From Lysobacterales bacterium (lineage in GTDB: Bacteria; Pseudomonadota; Gammaproteobacteria; Xanthomonadales; SZUA-38): 64,000 nucleotides of DNA. Position 1 is the stretch's first letter. Each line of letters begins with the position of its first letter. Shown here piece after piece: positions 36,491-45,391 of the stretch. The stretch covers positions 28,053 to 92,052 of the forward strand of contig JASJDM010000007.1 in assembly GCA_030065125.1 (NCBI GenBank). Reading direction: 5' to 3'. Below the pieces are notes generated by a model. It had not been told where the DNA came from and ran no database searches. It worked only from the letters and a program-made list of their open reading frames with translations. The translations under genes were made by a program, and so were the position numbers.

Positions 36491-37980
36491 TGCCCATGTT
36501 GAATCAACTGTCCAACAAACTGACCCTGACCCTGCTGGCCCTGCTGCTGGTGGTGGGACTGGCCTACCTGGCCATGAGCGGCTGGATCATGGAGCGCCAC
36601 ATTCACCAGGTGCACCAGCAGCTGCATCACAACCTGGCCAGCAACCTGGTCACCGAAAACGTCATCTTTGACGGCGGCGGCATCAGCACCCGGGGCCTGG
36701 AGCAGGTGTTCCAGACCCTGATGGTGGTCAATCCCAACATCGAGGTCTACCTGCTGGACCTGGAGGGCAACATCCTGAGCTACTCTGCGCCTTATCGAAA
36801 GGTCAAGCGGGAGTCGGTGGATCTGGGACCCATTCGCACCTTTATCGGCGGTGAAGCGAGCTTTCCACTGTGGGGTGAGAATCCCCGGTCCGAATCGGGA
36901 CACAAGGTTTTCTCCGCGGCCACGGTGGAATCCGACGGTATTCCGCGGGGTTATCTCTACGTGGTACTGGGCAGTGACCAGTTCGACAGCGCCAACGCTT
37001 TTGTCATCGGTGACACCATGTGGCGGATCAGCGGCAGCTCGCTGTTTGCCTTGATCGGATTTGCCCTGGTGGCTGGCGCGGTCATGTTCCGGGTCTTGAC
37101 GCTTCGCCTGCGGCGCCTGGATCGGGACGTACAGCGATTCGAAGCGAGCTGCGCGGACCAGGGTATCCCCGAGGTCATTACCCTGCCCAGATCCACCGGC
37201 GGGCCCGGCGATGAGATCGACCGCCTGTACTCCCGGGTGGCCCAGATGACCCACCGGCTGGCCGAGCAGATGCTGACGATCCGCAAAACCGACATCATGC
37301 GGCGCCAGCTGGTGGCCAACGTGTCCCACGATCTGCGAACGCCTCTGGCGGCTCTCGACGGTTACCTGCAGACGCTGATGCTGAAACGCGAATCCCTGAC
37401 TGAACCCCAGCGGCAGGAATATGTGGAGATCGCAGCAAAAAGCTGTCACCGCCTGATCCGCCTGGTGGACGAGCTGTTTGAGCTGTCCCGGCTGGAAGCC
37501 ACCAGCCGTGAAGCCAGGCCGGAGCCCTTCTGCCTGGCGGAGCTGGCCAGCGACGTGCTGCAGAAGTTCCAGCTGCAGGCCCGGCAGGAACGGATCCAGC
37601 TGGATCTCCAGGTCGATCCCCAGGCATCCCACGCGGTGGCGGAAATCGGCCTGATCGAACGAGTCCTGGAAAACCTCATCGCCAATGCCATCAATCACAC
37701 CCCTCGGGGCGGCAAGATCCAGCTTTCCCTGAGCCCCGAAGGAACAGATCGGATAAAGATTGCGGTACACGACACCGGCACCGGCATCGCCGAGAGTGAC
37801 CTGCCTTTCATCTTTGACCGCTTCTACCGTCCGGATACCCAATCCGAGGGACGCGGCGTGGGTCTCGGCCTGGCCATCGTCAAGCGCATCATGGACCTGC
37901 ACAAAAGTCGCGTAATCGCGCGCAGCAAGCAGGGCAAAGGCAGCTCGTTCGAGTTCTGGCTGCCGGCGTTTTCAGGATAA
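36490..37980 (+). CDS. Sensor histidine kinase, partner of the preceding regulator
   Basis: The 496-residue kinase has two membrane helices (about 12-34 and 178-203) flanking a periplasmic sensor region of about 140 residues, then HAMP, HisKA (LVANVSHDLRTPLAALDGY) and HATPase domains with N box (ENLIANAINHT), G1 (VHDTGTGI), F (FIFDRFYRP) and G2 (GVGLGLAIV). The ATG at 36490 shares its A with the stop codon of the response regulator. The stop codon is followed at once by a family B hairpin element. Confidence 0.95.
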   Translation: MPMLNQLSNKLTLTLLALLLVVGLAYLAMSGWIMERHIHQVHQQLHHNLASNLVTENVIFDGGGISTRGLEQVFQTLMVVNPNIEVYLLDLEGNILSYSAPYRKVKRESVDLGPIRTFIGGEASFPLWGENPRSESGHKVFSAATVESDGIPRGYLYVVLGSDQFDSANAFVIGDTMWRISGSSLFALIGFALVAGAVMFRVLTLRLRRLDRDVQRFEASCADQGIPEVITLPRSTGGPGDEIDRLYSRVAQMTHRLAEQMLTIRKTDIMRRQLVANVSHDLRTPLAALDGYLQTLMLKRESLTEPQRQEYVEIAAKSCHRLIRLVDELFELSRLEATSREARPEPFCLAELASDVLQKFQLQARQERIQLDLQVDPQASHAVAEIGLIERVLENLIANAINHTPRGGKIQLSLSPEGTDRIKIAVHDTGTGIAESDLPFIFDRFYRPDTQSEGRGVGLGLAIVKRIMDLHKSRVIARSKQGKGSSFEFWLPAFSG

Positions 37981-38076
37981 CCGCAAGACGGGTCATCCTG
38001 ACCCGCTCGCGGGCGGGAATCGAAAACGGGGTTTCCGATTCCCTCACGCTTCGCGTTGGCACATCCGTGTGCCAAT
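37981..38076 (+). repeat. Family B three-hairpin element, copy 1
   Basis: Starts right after the kinase stop. Constant CCGCAAGAC leads into hairpin 1 (GGGTCA 37990-37995, loop TCC, TGACCC 37999-38004). Hairpin 2 has arms GGGAATCG (38015-38022) and CGATTCCC (38036-38043). Hairpin 3 lies within CTCACGCTTCGCGTTGG (ACGC/GCGT arms). A further perfect stem is TTGGCACA/TGTGCCAA (38056-38075). Three tandem copies in the other orientation lie at 57.8-58.1 kb. The rest of the gap to 38252 holds no gene; the spondin gene promoter must lie there. Confidence 0.85.
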
Positions 38077-38252
38077 GGGCTTTGATCATTGCTTCTGTGG
38101 GGGGCTTCGTTGAGCTCTCTTCACCCGCGTAGCAAAAATCGCAACACTGCAACACTTTCGTGAGATTTGCGTGATCAGGACGTGACTCCGCGTGATTAAG
38201 GTGAAACGGACCCTGGAAACCCAGGGCCTGACCACCAACACGGAGACTCCGA

Positions 38253-40109
38253 ATGAACATCACCGATCCATCCCGTCGAGCGGCAATGCTGGCCGGCGGA
38301 TTACTGTTGAGCAGTTTCGCCGCACAGTCCGAACAGGTCCGCATCACCATTGAAAACCTGGCACCTGCAGACGGTGTCTTCTTCACCCCGGTATGGCTCG
38401 GGTTCCACGACGGCAGCTTCGATATCTACGACAGTGGCCAGGCGGCCTCGGCGGAACTGGAGGCCGTGGCTGAGGACGGCGACAACGGCCCCTTGAGCGC
38501 GGCGTTCCAATCTGCCGTTCCCACCGGACTGGACACCGTGGTGACCGATGCTCCCGGATTCGCCGGTGCGCCGGTGTTCGATCCCGGAAGCCGTTCCAGC
38601 ATCACCGTGGACCTGGATCCGGCCAGCCAGCGATTCATGAGTTACGCATCCATGCTGCTGCCCTCCAATGACGCTTTTTTCGCCAACGGCGATCCCCGGG
38701 CGGTGGAGCTGTTTGATGCCGACGGCAATTTTGCCGGGCCGATCAGCTTCCTGGTCCGGGGCAACCGGATACTGGACGCCGGCACCGAAGACAACACCGA
38801 GTCCGATGCGGCCTTCTTCAATCAATCCGCACCCAATACCGGAGTCACTTCTGGCGGAGTGATCGGCCCCCACCCGGGCTTCAACGGCTCCCTGGCCAAT
38901 CCCGACGGATCGCCCGTGGTTTTCCTGGGGGGCACCAGCGGGCCCGGCATCTTCTTTGACGCGACGGCGGCTGATTTCACGGCACCCAACTACCAGGTGG
39001 CGAGGATTACCATTGCCCCGGCCACCCTGCCGGTGTCCGTCAGCATCACCAACGTACAGGATGACAACGGCCTGTTCCTGACCCCGGTCTGGGCCGGCTT
39101 CCACGACGGCAGTTTTGATCTCTACGATATCGGCGCGCCGGCATCACCCGGGCTTGAGCGAGTCGCCGAAGACGGCGACACCGGGGAGATCAGCGCGGAG
39201 TTTCAAAGCCTGGTAACCGGTGGAATCGATGCCACCATCACCGAGCCCGAAGGGTTTGCGGGCGCCCCTCTGTTCGAGCCCGGCGCCAATGCCGTGGCCC
39301 AGTTCGACCTTGACCCGGTGGCCAACCGTTACTTCAGCTTTGCCTCCATGGTGATTCCTTCCAACGACGCCTTTATCGGCAACGGCAATCCCACCGCCTG
39401 GGAGCTGTTCGACGACAGCGGCAACTTCACCGGACCCGTAAGCTTCATTGTCTCCGGCGACGGCGTCAGGGACGCGGGTACCGAGGTCAACAACGAGACC
39501 GACGCAGCGTTCCTGGACCAGGCGGCGGCTGATGCCGGCACCGTGGAAGGCGGCACCGTCCAGGTCCACCCCGGGCTGAACGGCTCCGAGGGCAATCCCG
39601 ATGCCACGCCGGTCAACATCCTGGGCGCGGTCAACGGACCCGGCTTCTCCTTCGAGCCCATGGCTTCAGACTTCACCCGCAACAGCTTCCGGGTTGCGCG
39701 GATCACTCTCAGCCGGGCCGTGGACGGGTCCTACAGCGGCTCCTGGTTCAATACCGGCCGCAGCGGCGAGGGCCTGCTGCTTGAACTGGTGGACGATGCC
39801 AACCCCACCGCCGTAGTGAGTTTCTATACCTACGCCCCGGACGGCTCCGGCGACCAGGTCTGGCTGTTCGGCTCCGGTCCCCTGGTGGGTGACACCGCCA
39901 TTGCGGACCTGGTGATCACCGAGGGTGCACAATTCGGCGACGGCTTCGATGCCGCCAGCGTGACCCGAACCGACTGGGGCCAGGTGCGGGTGCAGTTCAC
40001 CTCCCCCACCACGGCCGTGCTGGAGTACGAATCCCTGCTGGAGGACTACGGCAGCGGAACCATGAACCTCAACCGGCTCACACAGCCGCTGGTCGGCGCA
40101 AGCCGATAA
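38253..40109 (+). CDS. Exported protein with two spondin-type domains
   Basis: The 618-residue precursor has a signal sequence (AAMLAGGLLLSSFAAQS). Residues about 28-215 and 265-450 are two clearly duplicated Spondin_N-like domains: both contain FxTPVWxGFHDGSFDxYD, SNDAF and GTExNxExDAAF motifs. Residues about 490-605 form a third beta-rich domain starting SGSWFNTGRSGEGLLLEL, a module I associate with secreted proteins of this bacterial group. Spondin domains bind calcium and surfaces in eukaryotic matrix proteins; the bacterial role is unknown. GGAG upstream of the ATG supports the start. Confidence 0.85.
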   Translation: MNITDPSRRAAMLAGGLLLSSFAAQSEQVRITIENLAPADGVFFTPVWLGFHDGSFDIYDSGQAASAELEAVAEDGDNGPLSAAFQSAVPTGLDTVVTDAPGFAGAPVFDPGSRSSITVDLDPASQRFMSYASMLLPSNDAFFANGDPRAVELFDADGNFAGPISFLVRGNRILDAGTEDNTESDAAFFNQSAPNTGVTSGGVIGPHPGFNGSLANPDGSPVVFLGGTSGPGIFFDATAADFTAPNYQVARITIAPATLPVSVSITNVQDDNGLFLTPVWAGFHDGSFDLYDIGAPASPGLERVAEDGDTGEISAEFQSLVTGGIDATITEPEGFAGAPLFEPGANAVAQFDLDPVANRYFSFASMVIPSNDAFIGNGNPTAWELFDDSGNFTGPVSFIVSGDGVRDAGTEVNNETDAAFLDQAAADAGTVEGGTVQVHPGLNGSEGNPDATPVNILGAVNGPGFSFEPMASDFTRNSFRVARITLSRAVDGSYSGSWFNTGRSGEGLLLELVDDANPTAVVSFYTYAPDGSGDQVWLFGSGPLVGDTAIADLVITEGAQFGDGFDAASVTRTDWGQVRVQFTSPTTAVLEYESLLEDYGSGTMNLNRLTQPLVGASR

Positions 40110-40118
40110 CTAAAAAAG

Positions 40119-40146
40119 AAGGGCCCCGGCACGTGCCGGGGCCCTT
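40119..40146 (-). terminator. Perfect 28-base palindrome, terminator of the CarD-like gene
   Basis: The arms AAGGGCCCCGGCAC and GTGCCGGGGCCCTT are exact reverse complements. On the minus strand it is followed by CTTTTTTAG, the T-run expected of a Rho-independent terminator, and it begins 33 bases after the stop of the CarD-like gene. It may also slow plus-strand transcription from the spondin gene, but no T-run lies on that side. Confidence 0.85.
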
Positions 40147-40178
40147 CAGGATCGTGGATCCAGAACAGGCGACGGGCG

Positions 40179-40631
40179 CTAGGCAGTGATCAATGCTTCG
40201 ATCTTCTTGCGGCGCTGGCCAAGGGCGGCGGCCAACTCTTCGATAAGGCCTTCCAGCGATGTCTTCAGGTGCTTGCGATCAGCGGCACGCAATGTTTCGC
40301 CGCTTTCTTCCAGCTGGGTCAGGCCTTTGTAAACCGTTGCCAGCTGGAACGGGTCGCCACTTTCGATGGCGCTCTCATTGGCCTTGATTCTGGATTGCCA
40401 ACGGGTGCTCATGGTGGCATCACCGCTCTTGAGATGATTCAGCACTCTTTTGGATTCAGCTTTGCTGATGATCTTGCGCGCCTGCTCGTTGAGATCGTCG
40501 CTACGCATAATCATGGTGAGTTTGTCGCGCTTGAAGAAGACCTTGACGAATGACTTGGATGCTTGACCCATGATGGTTTCGCGGTCGATGGGTTGTATCT
40601 GACCAACCCCGTGTTGGGGATGAAAAATCAC
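40179..40631 (-). CDS. CarD/CdnL-like transcription factor
   Basis: The N-terminus carries the RNA polymerase-interaction (RID) fold signature IFHPQHGVGQIQPIDRETI, and the C-terminal half is helical with the typical WxxRxKAN segment (RWQSRIKANESAIESGD). CarD-like proteins bind the RNA polymerase beta subunit and stabilise open promoters, acting at rRNA promoters in other phyla. The GTG at 40631 gives 150 residues but has no nearby ribosome binding site. AGGAG sits 6 bases before an in-frame ATT at 40649, which would add MISNSD and restore the first strand of the fold. Confidence 0.88.
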   Translation of the reverse strand: MIFHPQHGVGQIQPIDRETIMGQASKSFVKVFFKRDKLTMIMRSDDLNEQARKIISKAESKRVLNHLKSGDATMSTRWQSRIKANESAIESGDPFQLATVYKGLTQLEESGETLRAADRKHLKTSLEGLIEELAAALGQRRKKIEALITA

Positions 40632-40766
40632 GTCTGAATTGGAAATAATGGAACTCTCCTGAAAAATTAAATGAATTCAACAGCTTACATTATTTGCAGG
40701 CAAAAGGCAATTGAACTCCGTCGGTGGCGGCCCAGGTCCGCTCGGTAAGGTCACGCCAAGGGCCAT

Positions 40767-42950
40767 TCAGCTCAGCAATTCGCGGATCGTGCTATCCAGC
40801 AGATCCATGGAAAACGGCTTCTGCAGGAAAGCCCGAATAGAACTCCCGGACACGCAATCTCCGGGCCGATCTGCGTGTCCTGAAATGGCAAGGACCGGCA
40901 CTTCGGGCCGGGAACGAACCAGTTGATCGGCAAACTCCGGCCCACCCATCTCCGGCATGGTGATATCGGTCACGACCAGGTCAACCTGGGGGTGCCGCTC
41001 CAGCAGCTCCATAGCGCTCTGCCCGTGAGGAGCCTCCAAAACGCGGTAGCCCTTGCTCTTCAGGTGAGAGGAAATCATCTCGCGCACGCCGGCGTCATCT
41101 TCCACCACCAGCAGGGTCTCGTCCCCGCCCGCTCCGGTTGGCGCTGCCTCCGATGGCGCCATTTTTTCCTTTTCCTCCTCGACCCAGGGAAGAAAAATCC
41201 GAAAAGTGGTGCCCCGTCCAATGGCGCTTTTCACGTCCAGGAAGCCGCCGCTCTGATCGACAATGCCATACACCATGGCCAATCCCAGCCCGGTTCCCCC
41301 GGTCGATCTGGAGTAGAACGGTTCGAAGATGTGGTTCAGGGTTTCCTGGTCCATGCCTTTGCCGGTGTCCGACACGGTGAGCAGCACATAGCGACCCGCC
41401 GCGACATCTAAATCTCCAATCCCATCTCCGATTTCAACAATTGACGTGGAGATCTCCAACTCACCACCCTGAGGCATGGCGGATTGAGCGTTGGTGGTGA
41501 GGTTAAACAGTACCTGGGTTATCTGACCCGCGTCAGCTCTCACGGTGCAGGGCTGCTGCGACGTGTGGACCTGCACGGATATCTCGTCGTCCAGCAGTCG
41601 TTCCACCATTTCATTGGTGTCGACGATCATATCGTTGAGATCGATGACGGTCGGGTCGAGTACCTGCTTGCGGCTGAACGCCAGCAGTTGCAGGGTCAGC
41701 GATCGGGCGTTTTCAGCCGCCGCCTGGATCTTGCCAGCGCCGGACCTCTGCCTGGGGCCGGAATCCCCCGCGTTCTGGATCATGTGGGCATAGCCCAGAA
41801 TGACCGTCAGTACGTTGTTGAAATCGTGGGCAACACCGCCTGCCAGCCGCCCCAGGGATTCCATTCGCTGGGAATGCTGCAGCTGCTCGTCCGACACACT
41901 GATACGGACCTCGAACTCACCGTCCTTTACGGTGCGCATTCGAATCAGTAGAAACGCGATTGCGGCCGCAAACAGGAGGGTCACGGCAACGGTCAGGCCT
42001 AAACGCGGTTCATCCATGGCATGTCCAGTCGGGCCAGCAATAGCTGAACTCACCTGGACCAGCGGAGTGACCAGGGTGTAACACACAACCAGTATCAGTG
42101 CGCCAGGCGCGCTGACTCCGGACTGCAGGGCAACTTCGCCATGTTGAGAATGCAGCTCGCCGGAGTCATCCCACCCCCGCACCAGGATCGCGGACAGGAC
42201 CAGCAGAAACGAGATGACAACGGTCAAATCGCCAACTGCGGAAACATCCTCGGGCAGACCCAGGTTGTACACCATGGCCCAATTCAAATCTGAGATAAGC
42301 CACAACAGGGCTGCAATGCCGAGCAGACAGTAAATCAATTGCCAGCGCCTCTGTCTTGCCAGGACAAAAAGGGTGGCAAGTCGGACCACAAGGACGACGT
42401 CAAGACTGAGGAATAGTGCGTAAGAGGGAAACAAAGACTCGTAATGGCTGGCATCGACAATTGCGGGAATCAGGATCCAGAACACGAACATGCTCAACGT
42501 CAAGGCCACGGCAGAAAGGTCGCGAACCCGCTCGATTTCAGGATGATACCTGGCCGGGCGATCCGGGCGTCGATGGGTCGCCAGCAGCAGCAAAAGAAAA
42601 AACGCCGTGTAGAAGGCGTCAGACACCAGGCCGGCGATAACGCTTGAGGAATCTTCTGAGCCGTATGGGATTGCATCGGCAGCAATCCACATCAGGAATG
42701 CCGCACCAACCAGGCGCCAGAACACCTTTTCAGCTTGGCCATGCATCCTGTCCAGTTCGAAAAATGCGGCAAGGATGACCAGCGGACACAAGAAGCTGAA
42801 GGAATAGTTGAAGACAAATTCGCCCAGTACGGTGCTTCTGAGGCCGGGAAGATACGCGACTACAAACAGCGTGAAAGCCACCGCCATTGGCCACCAGATC
42901 AGGCCGGCCAAACGCTGCCGGATTGGGGGTTTTTCAGAGGTGTGCGGCAT
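40767..42950 (-). CDS. Hybrid sensor histidine kinase with receiver domain
   Basis: The 727-residue protein has an N-terminal membrane domain of about nine helices (residues 15-330), a HisKA domain with MESLGRLAGGVAHDFNNVL, an ATPase domain (LFNLTTNAQSAM, VSDTGKGMD, GTGLGLAMVYG) and a C-terminal receiver with VVEDDAGV and the phosphoacceptor in LVVTDITMPEMGG. It may phosphorylate its own receiver or pass phosphate on through a separate protein. No DNA-binding domain is present and no partner is adjacent. I chose the ATG at 42950 over a TTG at 42974. Confidence 0.92.
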   Translation of the reverse strand: MPHTSEKPPIRQRLAGLIWWPMAVAFTLFVVAYLPGLRSTVLGEFVFNYSFSFLCPLVILAAFFELDRMHGQAEKVFWRLVGAAFLMWIAADAIPYGSEDSSSVIAGLVSDAFYTAFFLLLLLATHRRPDRPARYHPEIERVRDLSAVALTLSMFVFWILIPAIVDASHYESLFPSYALFLSLDVVLVVRLATLFVLARQRRWQLIYCLLGIAALLWLISDLNWAMVYNLGLPEDVSAVGDLTVVISFLLVLSAILVRGWDDSGELHSQHGEVALQSGVSAPGALILVVCYTLVTPLVQVSSAIAGPTGHAMDEPRLGLTVAVTLLFAAAIAFLLIRMRTVKDGEFEVRISVSDEQLQHSQRMESLGRLAGGVAHDFNNVLTVILGYAHMIQNAGDSGPRQRSGAGKIQAAAENARSLTLQLLAFSRKQVLDPTVIDLNDMIVDTNEMVERLLDDEISVQVHTSQQPCTVRADAGQITQVLFNLTTNAQSAMPQGGELEISTSIVEIGDGIGDLDVAAGRYVLLTVSDTGKGMDQETLNHIFEPFYSRSTGGTGLGLAMVYGIVDQSGGFLDVKSAIGRGTTFRIFLPWVEEEKEKMAPSEAAPTGAGGDETLLVVEDDAGVREMISSHLKSKGYRVLEAPHGQSAMELLERHPQVDLVVTDITMPEMGGPEFADQLVRSRPEVPVLAISGHADRPGDCVSGSSIRAFLQKPFSMDLLDSTIRELLS

Positions 42951-43064
42951 CAATTCTTTGCAACTCGGCGCCAACGAGTATAGGCGTCGCGGCGATTCGT
43001 TGCAGCTGAGGTTCCGCCAGGGGTTGCCGGGACCGCCGTGCCCGCCCAGTGTCCCAGCGACCTC

Positions 43065-44000
43065 TTATTCGTCGAGGAACTCCAGCGATTCGGCTTCCGT
43101 GCTGACTGTAGTCCCTGCTTCACCGGCCAGAATATCCGGCAGATCGGCCAGCGCCCCGATGGCCGCCGGCCTGCCGGTATGCTCGGCAAACTGGACCGCT
43201 GCCGCTACCTTCGGACCCATGGAGCCCGCCGGAAAATCCGAGAGATTGAATGCTCCAGGAGCGCCTCGACGGATAGCCCTGGCGTTGGGCCGGGCCCAAT
43301 CATGGTAGACGGCATCCACGTCTGTAGCCATGACAAACAGATCCGCGTCCAGCTCCCGCGCCAGCAGCTCGCTGGCGAAATCCTTGTCGATGACCGCCTC
43401 AACACCGGTTAGCGTGCCATCAGCCCGGTACAGCGTGGGTATGCCACCACCGCCTGCGCAAACCACCACCGTATTGTGTTCCAGCAGCCAGCGGATTGGC
43501 CGGGTCTCGAAGATCCTGCGGGGGAGCGGTGAGGGCACGACCCGCCGCCAGTGGTCTCCGTCAGGCTTCACCCGCCAGCCTTTCTGGGCGGCGAGACGCT
43601 TGGCGTCCTCCTCATCGTAGATCGGACCGATGAACTTGGTTGGGTCGTCGAAAGCCGGATCATCCGGGTCCACCTCGATCATAGTCAGCAGGGTGGCCAG
43701 AGGCCGGTCTTCGGGCAGCAGGTTGCCCAGTTCCTGCTCGATCATGTAGCCGATCATGCCCTCGGTCTCGGCGCCCAGCACGTCCAGGGGATAGACTTCA
43801 TCGGGTTTGAACGCCGCCCCCTGCAGCGCCAGCAGACCGACCTGGGGACCGTTGCCGTGGGTCACAACCAGGTCATGCTCCAGGGCAATGCCCGCCAGGG
43901 CGCGGGCTGCGATGCGGACGTTTTCCCGCTGGGCCTCCGCGGTCATGGGCTGACCGCGCCGAAGCAGGGCATTACCCCCCAATGCAACGACAATGCGCAT
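43065..44000 (-). CDS. arcC: Carbamate kinase
   Basis: The 311-residue enzyme starts [15 protein letters not shown], the carbamate kinase signature, with [15 protein letters not shown] and [11 protein letters not shown] further on. It transfers phosphate from carbamoyl phosphate to ADP, giving ATP, ammonia and CO2. It shares a base with the stop of the upstream ornithine carbamoyltransferase gene (TGATG), so the two work as a pair. Arginine deiminase, the usual third enzyme, is not in the window. Confidence 0.95.
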   Translation of the reverse strand: MRIVVALGGNALLRRGQPMTAEAQRENVRIAARALAGIALEHDLVVTHGNGPQVGLLALQGAAFKPDEVYPLDVLGAETEGMIGYMIEQELGNLLPEDRPLATLLTMIEVDPDDPAFDDPTKFIGPIYDEEDAKRLAAQKGWRVKPDGDHWRRVVPSPLPRRIFETRPIRWLLEHNTVVVCAGGGGIPTLYRADGTLTGVEAVIDKDFASELLARELDADLFVMATDVDAVYHDWARPNARAIRRGAPGAFNLSDFPAGSMGPKVAAAVQFAEHTGRPAAIGALADLPDILAGEAGTTVSTEAESLEFLDE

Positions 44001-45001
44001 CAGCTGCCGATGGTGGCGACCAGCACCGCCTTGATGGTGTGCAGCCGGTTCTCTGCCTGATCGAACTGCACCCCGGCCGGCGACTCGAACACTTCGTCGC
44101 TGACCTCCATCTCCGATACGCCGAACTTCTGGAACATCTGCTCACCCACCACGGTGTCGCGGTTGTGGAATGCGGGCAGGCAATGCATGAACTTGGTGGT
44201 GCGCACACCCGTGGCGTGCATCAGCTCAGCGTTCACCCGGTACGGGGTCAACGTGGCAATACGCTCGGACCAGACATCCTCCGGCTCTCCCATGGACACC
44301 CAGACGTCGGTGTGGATGAAATCGCAGCCCTTCACGGCTTCCCTGGGATCCTCGGTGATGGTCAGGCGGGCCCCATACCGGTTCGCCAGTTCTTCGGCCG
44401 GCGCAACGTATTCATGCCCCGGCCAGTTGTCCTTGGGTGAGGCGATACGGACGTCCATACCCATCAGGCATCCGGCGATCAGCAGGGAGTGACCCATGTT
44501 GGAGCGGCCGTCACCCACAAAAGCAAAAGAGATATCGCCCAGGGGTTTCTCGCAGTGCTCCCGCATGGTCAGCAGGTCTGCCAGCATCTGAGTCGGGTGA
44601 AACTCGTCGGTCAGTCCGTTGTAGACCGGAACACCCGCGTACTCCGCCAGCTCGTCCACGATGGACTGGGATGCCCCGCGATACTCGATGGCGTCATACA
44701 TGCGCCCCAGCACACGTGCCGTGTCCTTCATGGATTCCTTGTGGCCGATCTGGGACCCCGACGGCCCCAGGTAGGTGACCTGGGCACCCTGGTCGAACGC
44801 CGCCACCTCAAACGCACACATGGTGCGCGTGGAGGCCTTCTCGAAGATCAGGCAAATGGTTTTGCCTTTCAGGTGCTGCTGCTCGGTGCCCGCGTACTTG
44901 GCACGCTTCAGGTCCCGGGACAGGTTCAGCAGGAAATTGATTTCGCTCTGGTCAAAGTCCAGCAGCTTGAGAAAGCTGCGGTTCTTCAAATTGAATGCCA
45001 T
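44000..45001 (-). CDS. argF: Ornithine carbamoyltransferase
   Basis: The 333-residue enzyme closely follows E. coli Arg[22 protein letters not shown] (carbamoyl phosphate-binding STRT), [38 protein letters not shown] and [18 protein letters not shown]. It interconverts ornithine plus carbamoyl phosphate and citrulline. Coupling to carbamate kinase suggests the catabolic direction, which would make arcB the better name; sequence alone does not decide. The 389-base region upstream of its start holds family A repeats. Confidence 0.94.
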   Translation of the reverse strand: MAFNLKNRSFLKLLDFDQSEINFLLNLSRDLKRAKYAGTEQQHLKGKTICLIFEKASTRTMCAFEVAAFDQGAQVTYLGPSGSQIGHKESMKDTARVLGRMYDAIEYRGASQSIVDELAEYAGVPVYNGLTDEFHPTQMLADLLTMREHCEKPLGDISFAFVGDGRSNMGHSLLIAGCLMGMDVRIASPKDNWPGHEYVAPAEELANRYGARLTITEDPREAVKGCDFIHTDVWVSMGEPEDVWSERIATLTPYRVNAELMHATGVRTTKFMHCLPAFHNRDTVVGEQMFQKFGVSEMEVSDEVFESPAGVQFDQAENRLHTIKAVLVATIGS

Positions 45002-45070
45002 GGCTCAGCTCCTCCTGCAAAGAGTGTACTGGACCATGAGACTCAGGAATCTAAGGAGATACCGCTGATA

Positions 45071-45196
45071 GGGTGAACGCTCGCTTCGCGAGCTGGGGAA
45101 CGACCGCTGACGCGGTCTAGGAAACGCGCCCTGCGGGCGCTGGGGAACGGCCCCTGCGGGGCCTGGGGAACGCGCGCTCTGCGCGCTGGGAATTGA
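45071..45196. repeat. Family A hairpin repeat array 2, right-facing half
   Basis: GGTGAACG (45072), GGGGAACG (45095), AGGAAACG (45119), GGGGAACG (45142, 45165) and GGGAATTG (45188) recur at 23-24 bases. The five hairpins between them have perfect but different 6-base stems: GCTCGC/GCGAGC, GACCGC/GCGGTC, GCGCCC/GGGCGC, GGCCCC/GGGGCC and GCGCGC/GCGCGC, with 3-4 base loops. It is followed by about 45 unrelated bases and then an oppositely oriented half. Confidence 0.93.
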
Positions 45197-45240
45197 CCCC
45201 TCGGCGGGGGCGCGTACCTGGTCTGGGAGGGAGATAAATC

Positions 45241-45391
45241 CCAGCGCGAAGCGCGTTCCCCAGACCGCGTCAGCGGTCGTTCCCCAGGCTGCGAAGCAGC
45301 CGTTCCCCAGCTCACGAAGTGAGCGTTCCCTAGCGCGAAGCGCGTTCCCCAGACCGCGTCAGCGGTCGTTCCCCAGCTCGCGCAGCGAGCT
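45241..45391. repeat. Family A hairpin repeat array 2, left-facing half
   Basis: The constant motif reads CGTTCCCC here, so units face the opposite way from the half at 45071. Stems include GACCGC/GCGGTC (twice), GGCTGC/GCAGCC, GCTCAC/GTGAGC, GCTCGC/GCGAGC and a shorter GCGC/GCGC (twice), with loops GTCA, GAA and GCA. The final hairpin runs into the stop codon of the TonB-dependent receptor gene (45391-45393). Together the two halves fill the gap between that gene and the ornithine carbamoyltransferase gene. Confidence 0.93.

Noticed and set aside
36460..37902. Antisense frame of 480 codons opposite the histidine kinase
   Set aside because: It mirrors kinase motifs on the other strand and has a shadow-like composition.
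45071..45391. CRISPR-like array
   Set aside because: The period is only 23 bases, the conserved part is about 8 bases, the spaced parts are hairpins and no cas genes are nearby.
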